Source: Colwellia sp. (lineage in GTDB: Bacteria; Pseudomonadota; Gammaproteobacteria; Enterobacterales; Alteromonadaceae). From it: a DNA stretch of 64,000 bases. The translations under genes and the position numbers were made by a program. This document shows positions 16,997 through 26,534 of this stretch, one piece after another (the first letter of the stretch is position 1; the number at the start of each line of letters is the position of its first letter). The stretch is taken from positions 1 to 64,000 of the forward strand of contig JALJPB010000018.1 of NCBI GenBank assembly GCA_022969175.1. The letters are read 5' to 3'. Below the pieces are notes generated by a model. It was not told the DNA's origin. It saw nothing but the letters and a program-made list of their open reading frames with translations, and searched no databases.

Positions 16997-19452
16997 GTAA
17001 GTTCGTCCGTCAACATAAACAGGCATGGGCCAGCCTGAAAAAGAAACCAGGCTTTATCTTAACCGTACTAATGACTATGGGCATTACTTTAGGCGCGTTA
17101 TTATGCGCAGTAACACTTAACTATTTGTTACTTGTTGAGCCGTTGCCTTACCCAGAGCAGGACCGTCTTTTTGTTGCTGAACATAAACTTATCGGCCCAG
17201 AAAAGGAAACGAAAGCGGTTGCTTATACTTATCCTGGCTTAGTACATTTATATAAGAGTAAACAGGCATTTGAGCAAGCAGCGATGATGATTTATGGTCA
17301 GGATGTGATCATTTCTCACAGCAATCAACCGCTTGTAAATACCACTTATGTAACACCTGAATTTCATCAGATTATAGCTTCTCCTATGGCTGTCGGCCGT
17401 ATGTTTGAAGCCAGCGAAGCAATAGATACCAACAATCCTGTGACTATGCTTAGTTATAATACTTGGCAGCAAGAATATAATGGCAGTGCGGATATTCTTG
17501 ATGAAAAAATCAACCTAAGTGGTATAAGTTATCGCGTTATTGGCGTTTTATCTGAAGATTTTATTGAACCTGAATTGAACGGAATTGGACAGGAAACTCA
17601 AGTGTGGCTGCCATGGGATTATAATCAGACTGGCGAAGGTGGTCGTGAAAGTTTTGGCAATATAAGCAATAGTCTTAAATTTGTCGGTCAATTAAATAAA
17701 GGGGTTAGCCAAAGTCAGGCACAGCAACTTTTAACTCCTTTAGTAAGTGATCGCTGGCAAGAAGGTGTTGTCGAGATAGACTTCTTCAATGGCTGGTCAG
17801 TCTCTATGATTGTGCGTCCGGTTAAGGACGTTATTCTTGGTGATAGTGAATCAATCGCAGTAATGCTATTAGCTGGTGTCGTTGGTTTAGTACTAATCGC
17901 TTGCGCAAATATTTCCAACTTGTTTATGTCGCGAACTGCTGAAAAACAACGTCAAATGGCGATTCAAGCCGCACTTGGTGCAACTAAAAAGCATTTATTT
18001 AAAACGATGTTTGCTGAAACCACTATATTGATGTTTATGTCGATAATACTCGCCTTGGTGATTTCTAAAGTTGGGTTTTATATTATGCAGCAGTATTTGG
18101 GCGCAGTTTTACCTAGAGTTAGTGAGTTATCCCTTAACCCGATAACTTTTGGCTGTGCAGTACTAGTTGCAATTACTTTTGCACTGTTCTTCGCAAAATT
18201 AAGTACCCGAATGATTAATTACCGTGCGCTAAATACGACATTGCAAAGTAGTGGCAAGGGCAGTGGTTTACAGGTATCTAAAAAGACTCGTCAGGTATTA
18301 ATTGCCAGCCAAGTAGCCTTAGCGACAGTATTGGTATTTGCCAATTTTAGCTTGCTTAAAGATGCTGTGAAAACTATCAATGCTCCAATAGGTTTTGAAA
18401 CTGAAAATATCTCAACCTTAATCTTGAATTTTTCCTCAACCAATTTCCCTACTAGAGAAGAAGGGATACCCATTATGGCTGAGATTATGGAAAAACTAGA
18501 AGCATTGCCTCAAGTTGAGTCTATTAGTCAGTCGCGTTCTCCACTTGATGGCTTTGGTGTTAGAGCGTTAACCAGCGTAGCCGACAACAAAAATTATACC
18601 CCGTATTTCAATAATGTTTCTCATACCTATTTTGATATGATTGAGCAGCCGTTAGTACAAGGGGATAACTTTACTCTAGTAGATCGCAAAGATGGTACTG
18701 ATGTCATGATTGTTAACCAAGCATTTGCCAAACAGCTAAAAGCTGATGGTGATGTCATCGGCATGCAAATATCAACTGGTCGTCCTGATCCATTCAAAAT
18801 AATAGGTATAGTTAGAGATATTGCTATTCCTGGTGATGCTGCAACAGACCATAACAGTGAAGCTTTAGGAAGTGGTGTTCCAAGAGCTTATGTTCCTAAT
18901 GGACTTAATAATCAATCTTTTATGATTAAAGTTAAACCAGGTCAGTTGGTTAGTCGCGAACAACTAGGCAAGTTATTAGGTGATGTTGATTCAAGATATG
19001 CGGTCTTTAGTTTTGATGCTGCGTCTGACATTCTAACTCAAAGGTTATTTGCCGAAATTACCACGGCTGTTACAACTGCGATATTGGCGAGTTTAGTATT
19101 TTTACTAGCCGGTATAGGTTTATATGGTATTTTGAGTTACGGTACTCAACTTAGACGCTTTGAATTAGGCGCCCGTATGGCAATAGGTGCAACACGTAAA
19201 CATTTAGTGTCTTTGATTATCGGTGACAATACTAAAGCGATATTAGTAGGTTTTATCGGTAGTATTGCATTGTTTGCTCTTGCATATATTGGCATGAGTG
19301 AATACATTCAACCATTGCTTACTTGGCAAGTAATACCTATGTTATTGGTTACTCTGGTATTGATTGTTTTAGTCACCTTGTTTGCCTGTTACTGGCCGTT
19401 AAGACAGTACATTAACAAGCCAGCGATATTTACTTTACGTGGTAGTGATTAA
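16993..19452 (+). CDS. ABC exporter permease with duplicated FtsX domains, MacB-like (system 1)
   Basis: 819 residues. TM1 at ~24-46 and a large periplasmic MacB_PCD-like domain (~50-280) lead to a three-TM FtsX block (~285-410). A second half repeats the plan: TM at ~432-450, a periplasmic domain and a final FtsX block (~690-805). This duplicated layout matches the ADOP/MacB-related permeases. With the adaptor and ATPase upstream it should form a tripartite exporter acting on periplasmic substrates such as peptides, macrolides or lipids. The substrate is unknown. Confidence 0.9.
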   Translation: MSKFVRQHKQAWASLKKKPGFILTVLMTMGITLGALLCAVTLNYLLLVEPLPYPEQDRLFVAEHKLIGPEKETKAVAYTYPGLVHLYKSKQAFEQAAMMIYGQDVIISHSNQPLVNTTYVTPEFHQIIASPMAVGRMFEASEAIDTNNPVTMLSYNTWQQEYNGSADILDEKINLSGISYRVIGVLSEDFIEPELNGIGQETQVWLPWDYNQTGEGGRESFGNISNSLKFVGQLNKGVSQSQAQQLLTPLVSDRWQEGVVEIDFFNGWSVSMIVRPVKDVILGDSESIAVMLLAGVVGLVLIACANISNLFMSRTAEKQRQMAIQAALGATKKHLFKTMFAETTILMFMSIILALVISKVGFYIMQQYLGAVLPRVSELSLNPITFGCAVLVAITFALFFAKLSTRMINYRALNTTLQSSGKGSGLQVSKKTRQVLIASQVALATVLVFANFSLLKDAVKTINAPIGFETENISTLILNFSSTNFPTREEGIPIMAEIMEKLEALPQVESISQSRSPLDGFGVRALTSVADNKNYTPYFNNVSHTYFDMIEQPLVQGDNFTLVDRKDGTDVMIVNQAFAKQLKADGDVIGMQISTGRPDPFKIIGIVRDIAIPGDAATDHNSEALGSGVPRAYVPNGLNNQSFMIKVKPGQLVSREQLGKLLGDVDSRYAVFSFDAASDILTQRLFAEITTAVTTAILASLVFLLAGIGLYGILSYGTQLRRFELGARMAIGATRKHLVSLIIGDNTKAILVGFIGSIALFALAYIGMSEYIQPLLTWQVIPMLLVTLVLIVLVTLFACYWPLRQYINKPAIFTLRGSD

Positions 19453-19518
19453 CTCTTCAGATTACTTAAGGAGTTAATTTAAGGAGTTAATTTAAGGAAA
19501 TAGTATAAGGACATTATT

Positions 19519-19544
19519 AAAGGTGGGCATGGCCCACCTTTTTT
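19519..19544 (+). terminator. Strong intrinsic terminator
   Basis: A perfect stem GGTGGGC-ATG-GCCCACC, preceded by A's and followed by TTTTTT, closes the exporter operon. It isolates the downstream ATPase gene transcriptionally. Confidence 0.92.
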
Positions 19545-19576
19545 ATTGATTAAATACAAATGTACATTATTAGCTT

Positions 19577-19604
19577 AAACTATGGCTCAGAGTAGCCATA
19601 GTTT
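19577..19604 (+). promoter_or_regulatory. Perfect 11-bp inverted repeat before the orphan ATPase gene
   Basis: AAACTATGGCT (19577-19587) and its exact complement (19594-19604) flank a six-base loop, 41 bp before the ATPase start. It could be a leader hairpin or an operator. No T-run follows. Confidence 0.55.
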
Positions 19605-19645
19605 GGCTTAGTTTTACTTAAAATTAATAGAGCAGTAAGGTATCA

Positions 19646-20344
19646 ATGACAATACCCATCATTAAGGTGCAACAACTAAGTAAGGTGTTCGCTACCAACG
19701 ACATGCTCACCCATGCACTGCAAGGCATAGATCTTGAAATTCAACAAGGCGAGTATATTTCAATTTCAGGCCCTTCAGGTTGTGGAAAATCAACCTTGTT
19801 ATCCATTATGGGATTGTTGGATTTTCCAACCAAAGGTAAGCTTTATTTCGAAGGTGTTGATATTAGTCAACTCAGTTTGGATCAGGCTACGGCGATTAGA
19901 AACAAAAAAATTGGCTTTATCTTTCAACAGTTTAACCTGATAGATGATTTAAGTGTCTATGAAAATATTGCTTTGCCATTACGCTACGCTACGCATCTAG
20001 TAAATGATAAACAAATAAAGGAAAAAGTGGACTATTGTTTGGATGTTGTTGGTATGAGCTCAAAGGCTAAACGCAGGCCAACACAACTTTCTGGTGGTCA
20101 GCAACAATGTATTGCCATTGCTCGGGCTTTAGTCGCAGAGCCATCTATTTTGTTAGTGGATGAGCCAACAGGTAATTTGGACTCAAAAAGTAGTGATCAG
20201 ATAATGAAAACTCTGGAAGCATTAAATAACCAGGGAACCACCCTCTGTGTGGTTACCCACGATATAGATTATGCTGAAATGGCAAAACGTAAGATCTATC
20301 TGCTAGATGGTCAAGTATTAGGTCAAACTAGCTTAGATTATTAA
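19646..20344 (+). CDS. Orphan ABC exporter ATPase, LolD/MacB type
   Basis: 232 residues, clearly paralogous to the ATPase at 16292 (same Walker A GPSGCGKS, FIFQQFN, LLVDEPTGNLDSKS, VTHD). The residue after the signature is changed: LSGGQQQC instead of LSGGQQQR. It lies beyond a strong terminator and has no permease or adaptor of its own. It may be an alternative subunit for the neighbouring permease or a decaying duplicate. All catalytic motifs remain, so it could hydrolyse ATP. Confidence 0.85.
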   Translation: MTIPIIKVQQLSKVFATNDMLTHALQGIDLEIQQGEYISISGPSGCGKSTLLSIMGLLDFPTKGKLYFEGVDISQLSLDQATAIRNKKIGFIFQQFNLIDDLSVYENIALPLRYATHLVNDKQIKEKVDYCLDVVGMSSKAKRRPTQLSGGQQQCIAIARALVAEPSILLVDEPTGNLDSKSSDQIMKTLEALNNQGTTLCVVTHDIDYAEMAKRKIYLLDGQVLGQTSLDY

Positions 20345-20837
20345 CCCATGTGAGCTTTTATATTCTTCTTATAAATTTTTGGATAAACTGAATCAAGACG
20401 TATAAAGTTCGCTTTATCTGTTCTGAATAGGTTTTATTCTAGCTAAATTCAATTACTTACATTATTGTAAACATTGTAGAGTGAGTTGTTACTTTCCTCG
20501 AACAGCTGAAGCTATTTCCTTTTCTTCGTTATAAAACATATCGTTAATAGTTATAGTGAGTTCTTAAACTTAACACTGCTCTATAAATCCCCATAGTTAG
20601 ATACTTGAAAAGCTTTCAAACTTATGGTCTTCCCAGCTTCCGCTAGACAGTTTATAAATCATTACGATCAAGACATCATGTTTTATTTGCCCTCACTTTG
20701 CATAGAAATTAAGTATTTGATGCCACTTAATTGATTCGTTCTGGATAGTTTATTTTTGCTATTGCCTGTTTTTTAATCAATTTATTCTATACTCAATATA
20801 CTGCTTTAGTTTGAAATTTGCATGAGGAGAATTATCC
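20345..20837. other. Intergenic region, nothing recognised
   Basis: 493 AT-rich bases with no coding-like frame, strong repeat or recognisable promoter. It should carry the promoter for the CHRD/beta-barrel operon. Confidence 0.45.
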
Positions 20838-22760
20838 ATGTTCGCCAATAAAGTTTGGTTACCTCACTTCTTTGTTCTAGTTCTATTGTTAGCATGTGGT
20901 GGCGGTGGAGATTCTTCACCGACACCTACGCCACCTACGCCACCTCCGCCACCACCTCCTCCTGTAACGTTAACAGTTACTACATCGGTTACAGCGACTG
21001 AAGTTATTATTGGTGGGGCTGAAACGGGTAGTGCCACGGCAACACTTATCTTAAATCTTGATGACAACAGCTTAACGGGAATAGTGACTCTTGATGGAAT
21101 TAGTGCTGATTCAGTGACCTTAAATCAAGGCTATGCGGGTGATGATGGTGACATACTATTGAGCTTTGTTGCAGACACTGCGACATCATGGTCTTTACCT
21201 ACAGATAGCATGCAACCTAGTGAAATGCAGACCATGCTCAATAAAGGTGAGCTTTATCTTAAGGTTAATAATGCCGTATCTGGTTCACTTCGAGGGCAGA
21301 TGATCATTGGTAATATTCAACTGATCTTTATGCCATTATCAGGGGATCAAGCGGTGCCAGTAATTACAACTATGGCGAGTGCTAAGGCCGCTATTACTTT
21401 AAATCCAGATGATGGCGCTATGGTTGTTCATTTAAATACAGAAGGTATTAGTGACGCAACAGCAAGTCATATTCATCAAGCTTTAGCAGGGTTAACAGGT
21501 GGTGTGATTTTTGAATTACAACAAGATGCCAATGATAGTACACATTGGTCAACTAGCGGGGGAGCTTTTGATAATATGCAAATGCAAAGTTTTAACCGCG
21601 GTGAATTCTATTTGAATTTACATACTGCCACGGTAGCATCGGGGGAGCTTAGAGGTCAAATAATCCCTACTAGCGTTGATTTATCGTTTACTTTACTTGA
21701 TGGCAATCAAGTAGTACCTGAGGTTGTTACTGATAATTCGGGTACTTTGGCGATGACTATTCAAATTGCCAGTAAAGTTATCGATATGCATGTCAATCTT
21801 GTTGGTTTAACTGATGCCACTGGTATTACTATTAACCAAGCACCAATGGGGCAAAATGGTCCTATAGCTTTAACCTTAATGCAAGACAGCAGCAACGAGA
21901 TGCATTGGTTATTGGAAAATATCACTTTAACAGACAGTCAATATGCCGCTTTATTTAATCAAGGACTTTATTTAAACGTTGCGAGTGCAATGGCGATGAG
22001 TGGCGAGCTTAGAGGTCAGCTGAAACCAGAGATGTCTTCAGCTGTTGGTGATGGCACTTTTGTTATGACCATGATTACACCTGAAAATGGTGCGATGTTA
22101 ACCACGTTCCCTGCCAGTATTGAGATAATATTTAACCAGTCGTTATTATCAGCTTCAGTGTCACTAGAACGAGTGAGTTTACTGGCTGCCGGTGGTGATA
22201 ATAGTTTTAATGATGGTAATGAAGTTGTTTTATCGCCAGTCAATATCATGGTAAGTACTGATACCATGACCATTGATTTAAGTGGCGCTAGTAATGGTGA
22301 TGATGAATACCAATTGACCCTCGATGGCAGCAGCACCATGCCGATTACCGACAGTAATGGTGTAGTACTTGATGGTGATAATGACGACAACGCTGGCGGA
22401 GATTTAGTTAGTACTTTTACCGTTACTACACCAATGCAAGTGACCACCTTAACTCAGTTGAAAACTCAAATTTTCAGCCCTAATTGTGCGGTTTCTGGCT
22501 GCCATGCCGGAGCGAGCCCGCAACAAGGTATGAATTTATCAGCGTCACAAATTTTCAGTAATATAGTCAATGTCACTAGCTCTGAAGCGCCCAATTTAAT
22601 GAGAGTAACACCTGGAGACCCAGACAATAGTTATTTAATACAAAAAGTTGAAGGTACAGCTAGTGTCGGTGCACGTATGCCGTTAGGGCAGGCAGCTTTG
22701 ACTAATGCTGAAATTGACATGATTCGCCAATGGATTCTCGATGGAGCACAAGATAATTAA
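20838..22760 (+). CDS. CHRD-domain lipoprotein with C-terminal haem-like domain
   Basis: 640 residues. The signal ends in a lipobox (LLLAC, Cys20), followed by a Pro-rich linker (~28-42). Three CHRD-type repeats span ~45-395, each ending in an LRGQ motif. An Ig-like region (~400-530) follows, then a ~100-residue cytochrome-like tail. The tail has C-A-V-S-G-C-H at 550-556 (CX4CH, not CXXCH) and a possible distal Met in GARMPLGQ. GAGGAGA precedes ATG. The stop overlaps the start of the beta-barrel gene (TAATG). It is probably a surface or periplasmic outer-membrane lipoprotein; whether haem is attached is unknown. Confidence 0.8.
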   Translation: MFANKVWLPHFFVLVLLLACGGGGDSSPTPTPPTPPPPPPPPVTLTVTTSVTATEVIIGGAETGSATATLILNLDDNSLTGIVTLDGISADSVTLNQGYAGDDGDILLSFVADTATSWSLPTDSMQPSEMQTMLNKGELYLKVNNAVSGSLRGQMIIGNIQLIFMPLSGDQAVPVITTMASAKAAITLNPDDGAMVVHLNTEGISDATASHIHQALAGLTGGVIFELQQDANDSTHWSTSGGAFDNMQMQSFNRGEFYLNLHTATVASGELRGQIIPTSVDLSFTLLDGNQVVPEVVTDNSGTLAMTIQIASKVIDMHVNLVGLTDATGITINQAPMGQNGPIALTLMQDSSNEMHWLLENITLTDSQYAALFNQGLYLNVASAMAMSGELRGQLKPEMSSAVGDGTFVMTMITPENGAMLTTFPASIEIIFNQSLLSASVSLERVSLLAAGGDNSFNDGNEVVLSPVNIMVSTDTMTIDLSGASNGDDEYQLTLDGSSTMPITDSNGVVLDGDNDDNAGGDLVSTFTVTTPMQVTTLTQLKTQIFSPNCAVSGCHAGASPQQGMNLSASQIFSNIVNVTSSEAPNLMRVTPGDPDNSYLIQKVEGTASVGARMPLGQAALTNAEIDMIRQWILDGAQDN

Positions 22761-23812
22761 TGATTAAACTGACGTTATTATTGGCACTGATTTTTACTGC
22801 AGCGGCATTTTCTGAGCCTTATATTGCTATTCAAACAGGCTATCAATGTGGCATGTGCCATACCAACCCGACGGGAGGAGGGCAGCGTACCCCTTTTGGT
22901 AATCAGTTCGCAATACAGCAACTAACGTCTGGGTCTATCTCAGCGACTAATGCAGCATGGACAGGAATGCTCAATGACGTCATAAGTATTGGTGGCAATG
23001 CTAGGATGTCTGCCAGTCAACTAACGGTTGATGATAAAGATGATAATGTTGATTTTGGTGTCGAGCGAGCATCATTGTATTTAAATTTTAATCTATCCGA
23101 ACAAGTGTCATTTTATCTTGATCAACAAGTTGCACCGTCAACGTCTATAAATAGAGAGTTATGGGCACGTATTAATCATGATAACTGGTATCTTAAAGCG
23201 GGAAAAATATTCACCCCCTTCGGCTGGCGTATTGAAGATGATAGTGCTTTTATCCGGCAAGTCACTGGGATAAATTTTAATTCTGGTGATATGGGCATTG
23301 AAGTAGGTTTTACTGGTGAGCATATAAATTTTCAATTGGCAGCAACTAATGGCAATGGTGGGGCTAGCGATATAGATGATAATAAGCAGTTAACTTCTCG
23401 TTTAGTATGGATTGAAACCGACTGGCGTGTTGGTTTTAGTCTTTATAATAACAATACAAAGTTTGGTGAACGTAATATGTATGGCATTTTTGCCGGTGCA
23501 AAACTATGGATAATCAGTTGGCTATTTGAATATGATGTTATTAAAGACACAGGTTTTGATAACCTTGATATAACACAAGACCTTGCTCTAATTGAGGCGA
23601 ATGTTTTATTACTTCAAGGTCATAATCTAAAGTTGACTTTCGAGACCTTAATTTTGGCACAAGAAAATCGAGATCGTTTGAGTATTGTGTATGAATACTT
23701 TCCTATAGCATTTACTCAAATTAGAGCGGGCTTTAGGTACCAAGAGAGTGATAATGACCTTGCTATTGCCGACAGTGAGGAGTCTTTTGTAGAGCTACAT
23801 ATTTTTTTCTAA
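22760..23812 (+). CDS. Outer-membrane beta-barrel protein with N-terminal CXXCH
   Basis: 350 residues with a signal peptide (ends AAFS). Immediately after the signal lies YQCGMCHTNPTGGGQRTPFG, with a haem c motif CGMCH at 30-34. The rest is amphipathic beta strands with aromatic girdles ending in FF, as in porins; strands such as FYLDQQVAP and WYLKAGKIFTPFG resemble OprP/phosphate-selective porin folds. Translation is coupled to the CHRD lipoprotein. The pair may form an outer-membrane complex with redox capacity; this is inference. Confidence 0.82.
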   Translation: MIKLTLLLALIFTAAAFSEPYIAIQTGYQCGMCHTNPTGGGQRTPFGNQFAIQQLTSGSISATNAAWTGMLNDVISIGGNARMSASQLTVDDKDDNVDFGVERASLYLNFNLSEQVSFYLDQQVAPSTSINRELWARINHDNWYLKAGKIFTPFGWRIEDDSAFIRQVTGINFNSGDMGIEVGFTGEHINFQLAATNGNGGASDIDDNKQLTSRLVWIETDWRVGFSLYNNNTKFGERNMYGIFAGAKLWIISWLFEYDVIKDTGFDNLDITQDLALIEANVLLLQGHNLKLTFETLILAQENRDRLSIVYEYFPIAFTQIRAGFRYQESDNDLAIADSEESFVELHIFF

Positions 23813-23820
23813 TGTTTATT

Positions 23821-24723
23821 TTAAAGGCCTCGTTGCCATTCCTGCCTTAAATTAACATCACTCGGCTGTTTTAATGCGAGTCTGACTTGGCTTAGAAGTG
23901 CGACTTTATCTCGTCCTAAGATTCCCTTGAGCACCAAGTAGTTTGACGCATGATCAGAGCGGAAAATCGTTTTCTCTAACGTTAATTCTGATAACAGGAT
24001 TTCCATTTCACTAAATAACTCTTGTTGGCTTAATTGCCGAAAAGGCTGCAATGATGCTTGAGTAAACTTTTCTGCAAAGCGTTGCTCACCAAGAGGAAAA
24101 CTAACCACAAGGGTAGATAAATAGTTAGGTTGGGCCTCATTCATCAATTTTGCTGAATTGATAGCATGTTGACGAGATAACTCAGGACCACCAAGGCCGT
24201 TTAGAATCATCACTGAGCTTTTCATGCCCGCTTGTTTTATTTTATTTAAAGCAATGAGCGAGCTTTGATAGGTCTCGCCTTTTTCAACGAGAGCGAGCAC
24301 CTCATCGTCACCACTTTCACAGCCAACATACATCAACTTAAGGCCTAAATCGCTTAATATTGTTAACTGATCTACCGTTTTATTGCTAAGGTTTCGTGGT
24401 AGGCAATAACTAGATACCCTGCTAACTTGTGGTAAATGCAGTTTTATTAGCTCTAGGATTTCCTTTAAGCGTTTAAATGGCAACATCATTGCATCGCCAT
24501 CAGCAAGGAACACTCTTCTGGTCGTTATACCTGACTTGGCAACGTCGATAATTTCTTGTTCAATGTTATCAATTTTTTTTGGTTTGAATTTTTTATTGTC
24601 CTGGGTATACATGTCGCAAAATATATATTTATTCCATGAGCAGCCATTAGTCACTTGTAATATTAAGCTCTTCCACTCGCTCGGTGGACGAAACACAGGT
24701 TCAATATAGCTTATTGGATTCAT
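23821..24723 (-). CDS. Radical SAM protein with a missing cluster cysteine
   Basis: 300 residues. The family's cluster motif should read CX4CX2C (CSxNKCxFC); here residues ~29-37 read CSWNKYIFC, so the second cysteine is tyrosine (TAT). The rest (DMYTQ, LADGDAMMLPF, YVGCESGDDEVL, NGLGG) fits the Elp3-like B12-independent radical SAM group. Loss of one [4Fe-4S] ligand would be expected to abolish radical SAM chemistry. This could be a recent mutation, a non-catalytic descendant or a sequencing error. Convergent with the beta-barrel gene, nine bases apart. Confidence 0.85.
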   Translation of the reverse strand: MNPISYIEPVFRPPSEWKSLILQVTNGCSWNKYIFCDMYTQDNKKFKPKKIDNIEQEIIDVAKSGITTRRVFLADGDAMMLPFKRLKEILELIKLHLPQVSRVSSYCLPRNLSNKTVDQLTILSDLGLKLMYVGCESGDDEVLALVEKGETYQSSLIALNKIKQAGMKSSVMILNGLGGPELSRQHAINSAKLMNEAQPNYLSTLVVSFPLGEQRFAEKFTQASLQPFRQLSQQELFSEMEILLSELTLEKTIFRSDHASNYLVLKGILGRDKVALLSQVRLALKQPSDVNLRQEWQRGL

Positions 24724-24949
24724 TACTTTTCTTCTTTATAAGGATGAAACTAAATTACGCCATTACGGCATCTTTAAATAGTGAGTTTATGAGTTTTAAT
24801 AGCTAATAAAAAATAGCGAGTTACTTTGTTGTTAACAGCCATTTTACCACTGATAATACTCGTTTCAAGCGTCGATAAATTGAAGTTATGCTATATTTAA
24901 TTTTAGATGAATAGACTTCTATCATTATTTCTCTGGGGAGAAACTCTTT

Positions 24950-26479
24950 ATGGCAGATTCGGTAGATGTTGACGAATATTGCCAAATGAAAATGGCTATT
25001 TTTTCTGATGATAGCAATAAAAGTAATAAACTCAAACAGCAGTTAATGACAAAGGGTATTAAAGAGATATGGAGCCTTGCCCATGAGTCAGTGTTATTCA
25101 ATAACGAAACTCCTCTTGATTACGATATCATCTTTCTTTTTAGCAGTAATCAATACAATGTAGAGGAGATTGTTGAAGAGCTGAAATTTAGAGAGCGATT
25201 AAGTATTTCTACTCGTATAGTTTTTCTTACGGGTGAGCAAAAGGTGAAAGACTCAGTTTCTGAGCAAGTTTTTCTCACTCATAAAGTTATCGATGACTCT
25301 GCTCAACTATCGGATATTGAGCAGCAATTATCAGAACACCTATTAATAAAAAATAAATTTAAGGCATCTTTTGACTTGATTGATCAATGTCTTTTAAAAA
25401 AAGCATTTTTAACAATAAAAGACATAAATGTTAAAGAACAACCACGGTTGATCAAAAATTTAATAAATAAAACATTAATATATATATTATTAGAGTTAGG
25501 ACAATATCAAACCGCTAGCAAAATGTTAAAGCCGTTATGCGACAATGGGGTTTTATGGGCTCAGTGGGCAATGTTTACCGTGCATTATGAACGAGCAAAT
25601 ATTAGTGAATGTGAGCTATTTCTACACGATAAAAACATTAAAAAACTTACGCCAAGAAAAGTTTTTCATTGGAATATTTATTTGGCAATGAAGAAAAAAA
25701 AATACAGTCTAGCAAAAAAAATGATTGTCGGAATACCGTCACAAAATATGTCGATAGCAATGTTTAGGCTCAGCGTTACTGTGCTTACCTTGGCTGGGGA
25801 TTTTGATTTAGCTTATCACTTTATTAGTCGCAAATTAAGCACAGTGTTCAGCTCAGACCCTACCTACCAGATATTATCTCTTGCCATTTCCCGCGCTGCT
25901 TTATTAGAAATAATTCAGAACAAACAACCCAAAACTCAATTGTTATTGAAACGTAGTACCAAGTCATTGGAAAAATTAAAGAGTAATTCTCAAAATATCT
26001 TGTCATCTTTTGATTATATCTATTTAAAATATGCCACCGATTTGTTGCTTAATGAGGGGGATTCAAACTCAGAGCAGTTACAAAAAATCAATCATGACTT
26101 ACTTGAACATTTGCATGATCCGGTTGAGATGATTTGTGCTTGTTATGTTAATCATATAGCCAAAAATGAAGACATAGTTTTTGAGCTTATATATCAAGTT
26201 AATTGTTCGATAGTACACTTAAATCATAGCTGTAGAGGTATCGTTATTAGTTTGATGTTTCAAACGGCATTTGATCTTATTTATCAAAAATCTGCTCAAC
26301 CAATAATTTATAAAAAGCTAGCCGAGCGACATTTGCTGGATAAGAACTACAAGTTGGCTGCTAAAATGTTTTTAGCAGCGTTTAATGGTAATTCTAAAGA
26401 GCAACAATACCTAATCAGTATGAAAGAGTGTCTGGGTAAAGCTGGAATAAAAGAATATCGGGGTATTTCATTAAAATAG
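24950..26479 (+). CDS. Degenerate receiver plus TPR-repeat protein
   Basis: 509 residues. The first ~120 residues look like a CheY fold (MKMAIFSDDSNKSNKLKQQL, DYDIIFLFSS, RIVFLTGEQ) but lack a clear phosphoacceptor Asp. The remaining ~380 residues are helical with TPR-like pairs (LIYILLELGQYQTASKMLKPL, HLLDKNYKLAAKMFLAAF). Receiver-TPR proteins of this kind occur in marine gammaproteobacteria as adaptor or signalling proteins of unknown partner. GGGGAG precedes ATG. Monocistronic. Confidence 0.65.
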   Translation: MADSVDVDEYCQMKMAIFSDDSNKSNKLKQQLMTKGIKEIWSLAHESVLFNNETPLDYDIIFLFSSNQYNVEEIVEELKFRERLSISTRIVFLTGEQKVKDSVSEQVFLTHKVIDDSAQLSDIEQQLSEHLLIKNKFKASFDLIDQCLLKKAFLTIKDINVKEQPRLIKNLINKTLIYILLELGQYQTASKMLKPLCDNGVLWAQWAMFTVHYERANISECELFLHDKNIKKLTPRKVFHWNIYLAMKKKKYSLAKKMIVGIPSQNMSIAMFRLSVTVLTLAGDFDLAYHFISRKLSTVFSSDPTYQILSLAISRAALLEIIQNKQPKTQLLLKRSTKSLEKLKSNSQNILSSFDYIYLKYATDLLLNEGDSNSEQLQKINHDLLEHLHDPVEMICACYVNHIAKNEDIVFELIYQVNCSIVHLNHSCRGIVISLMFQTAFDLIYQKSAQPIIYKKLAERHLLDKNYKLAAKMFLAAFNGNSKEQQYLISMKECLGKAGIKEYRGISLK

Positions 26480-26534
26480 TTATTAACTCGAGCTTTTTAA
26501 TTTTACATAGCATCGAATTTATTCATCTAATAAC

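Noticed and set aside
22016-22447. Minus-strand open frame of 143 codons
   Set aside because: It is a shadow of the CHRD lipoprotein gene, composed of low-complexity Ser/Leu.
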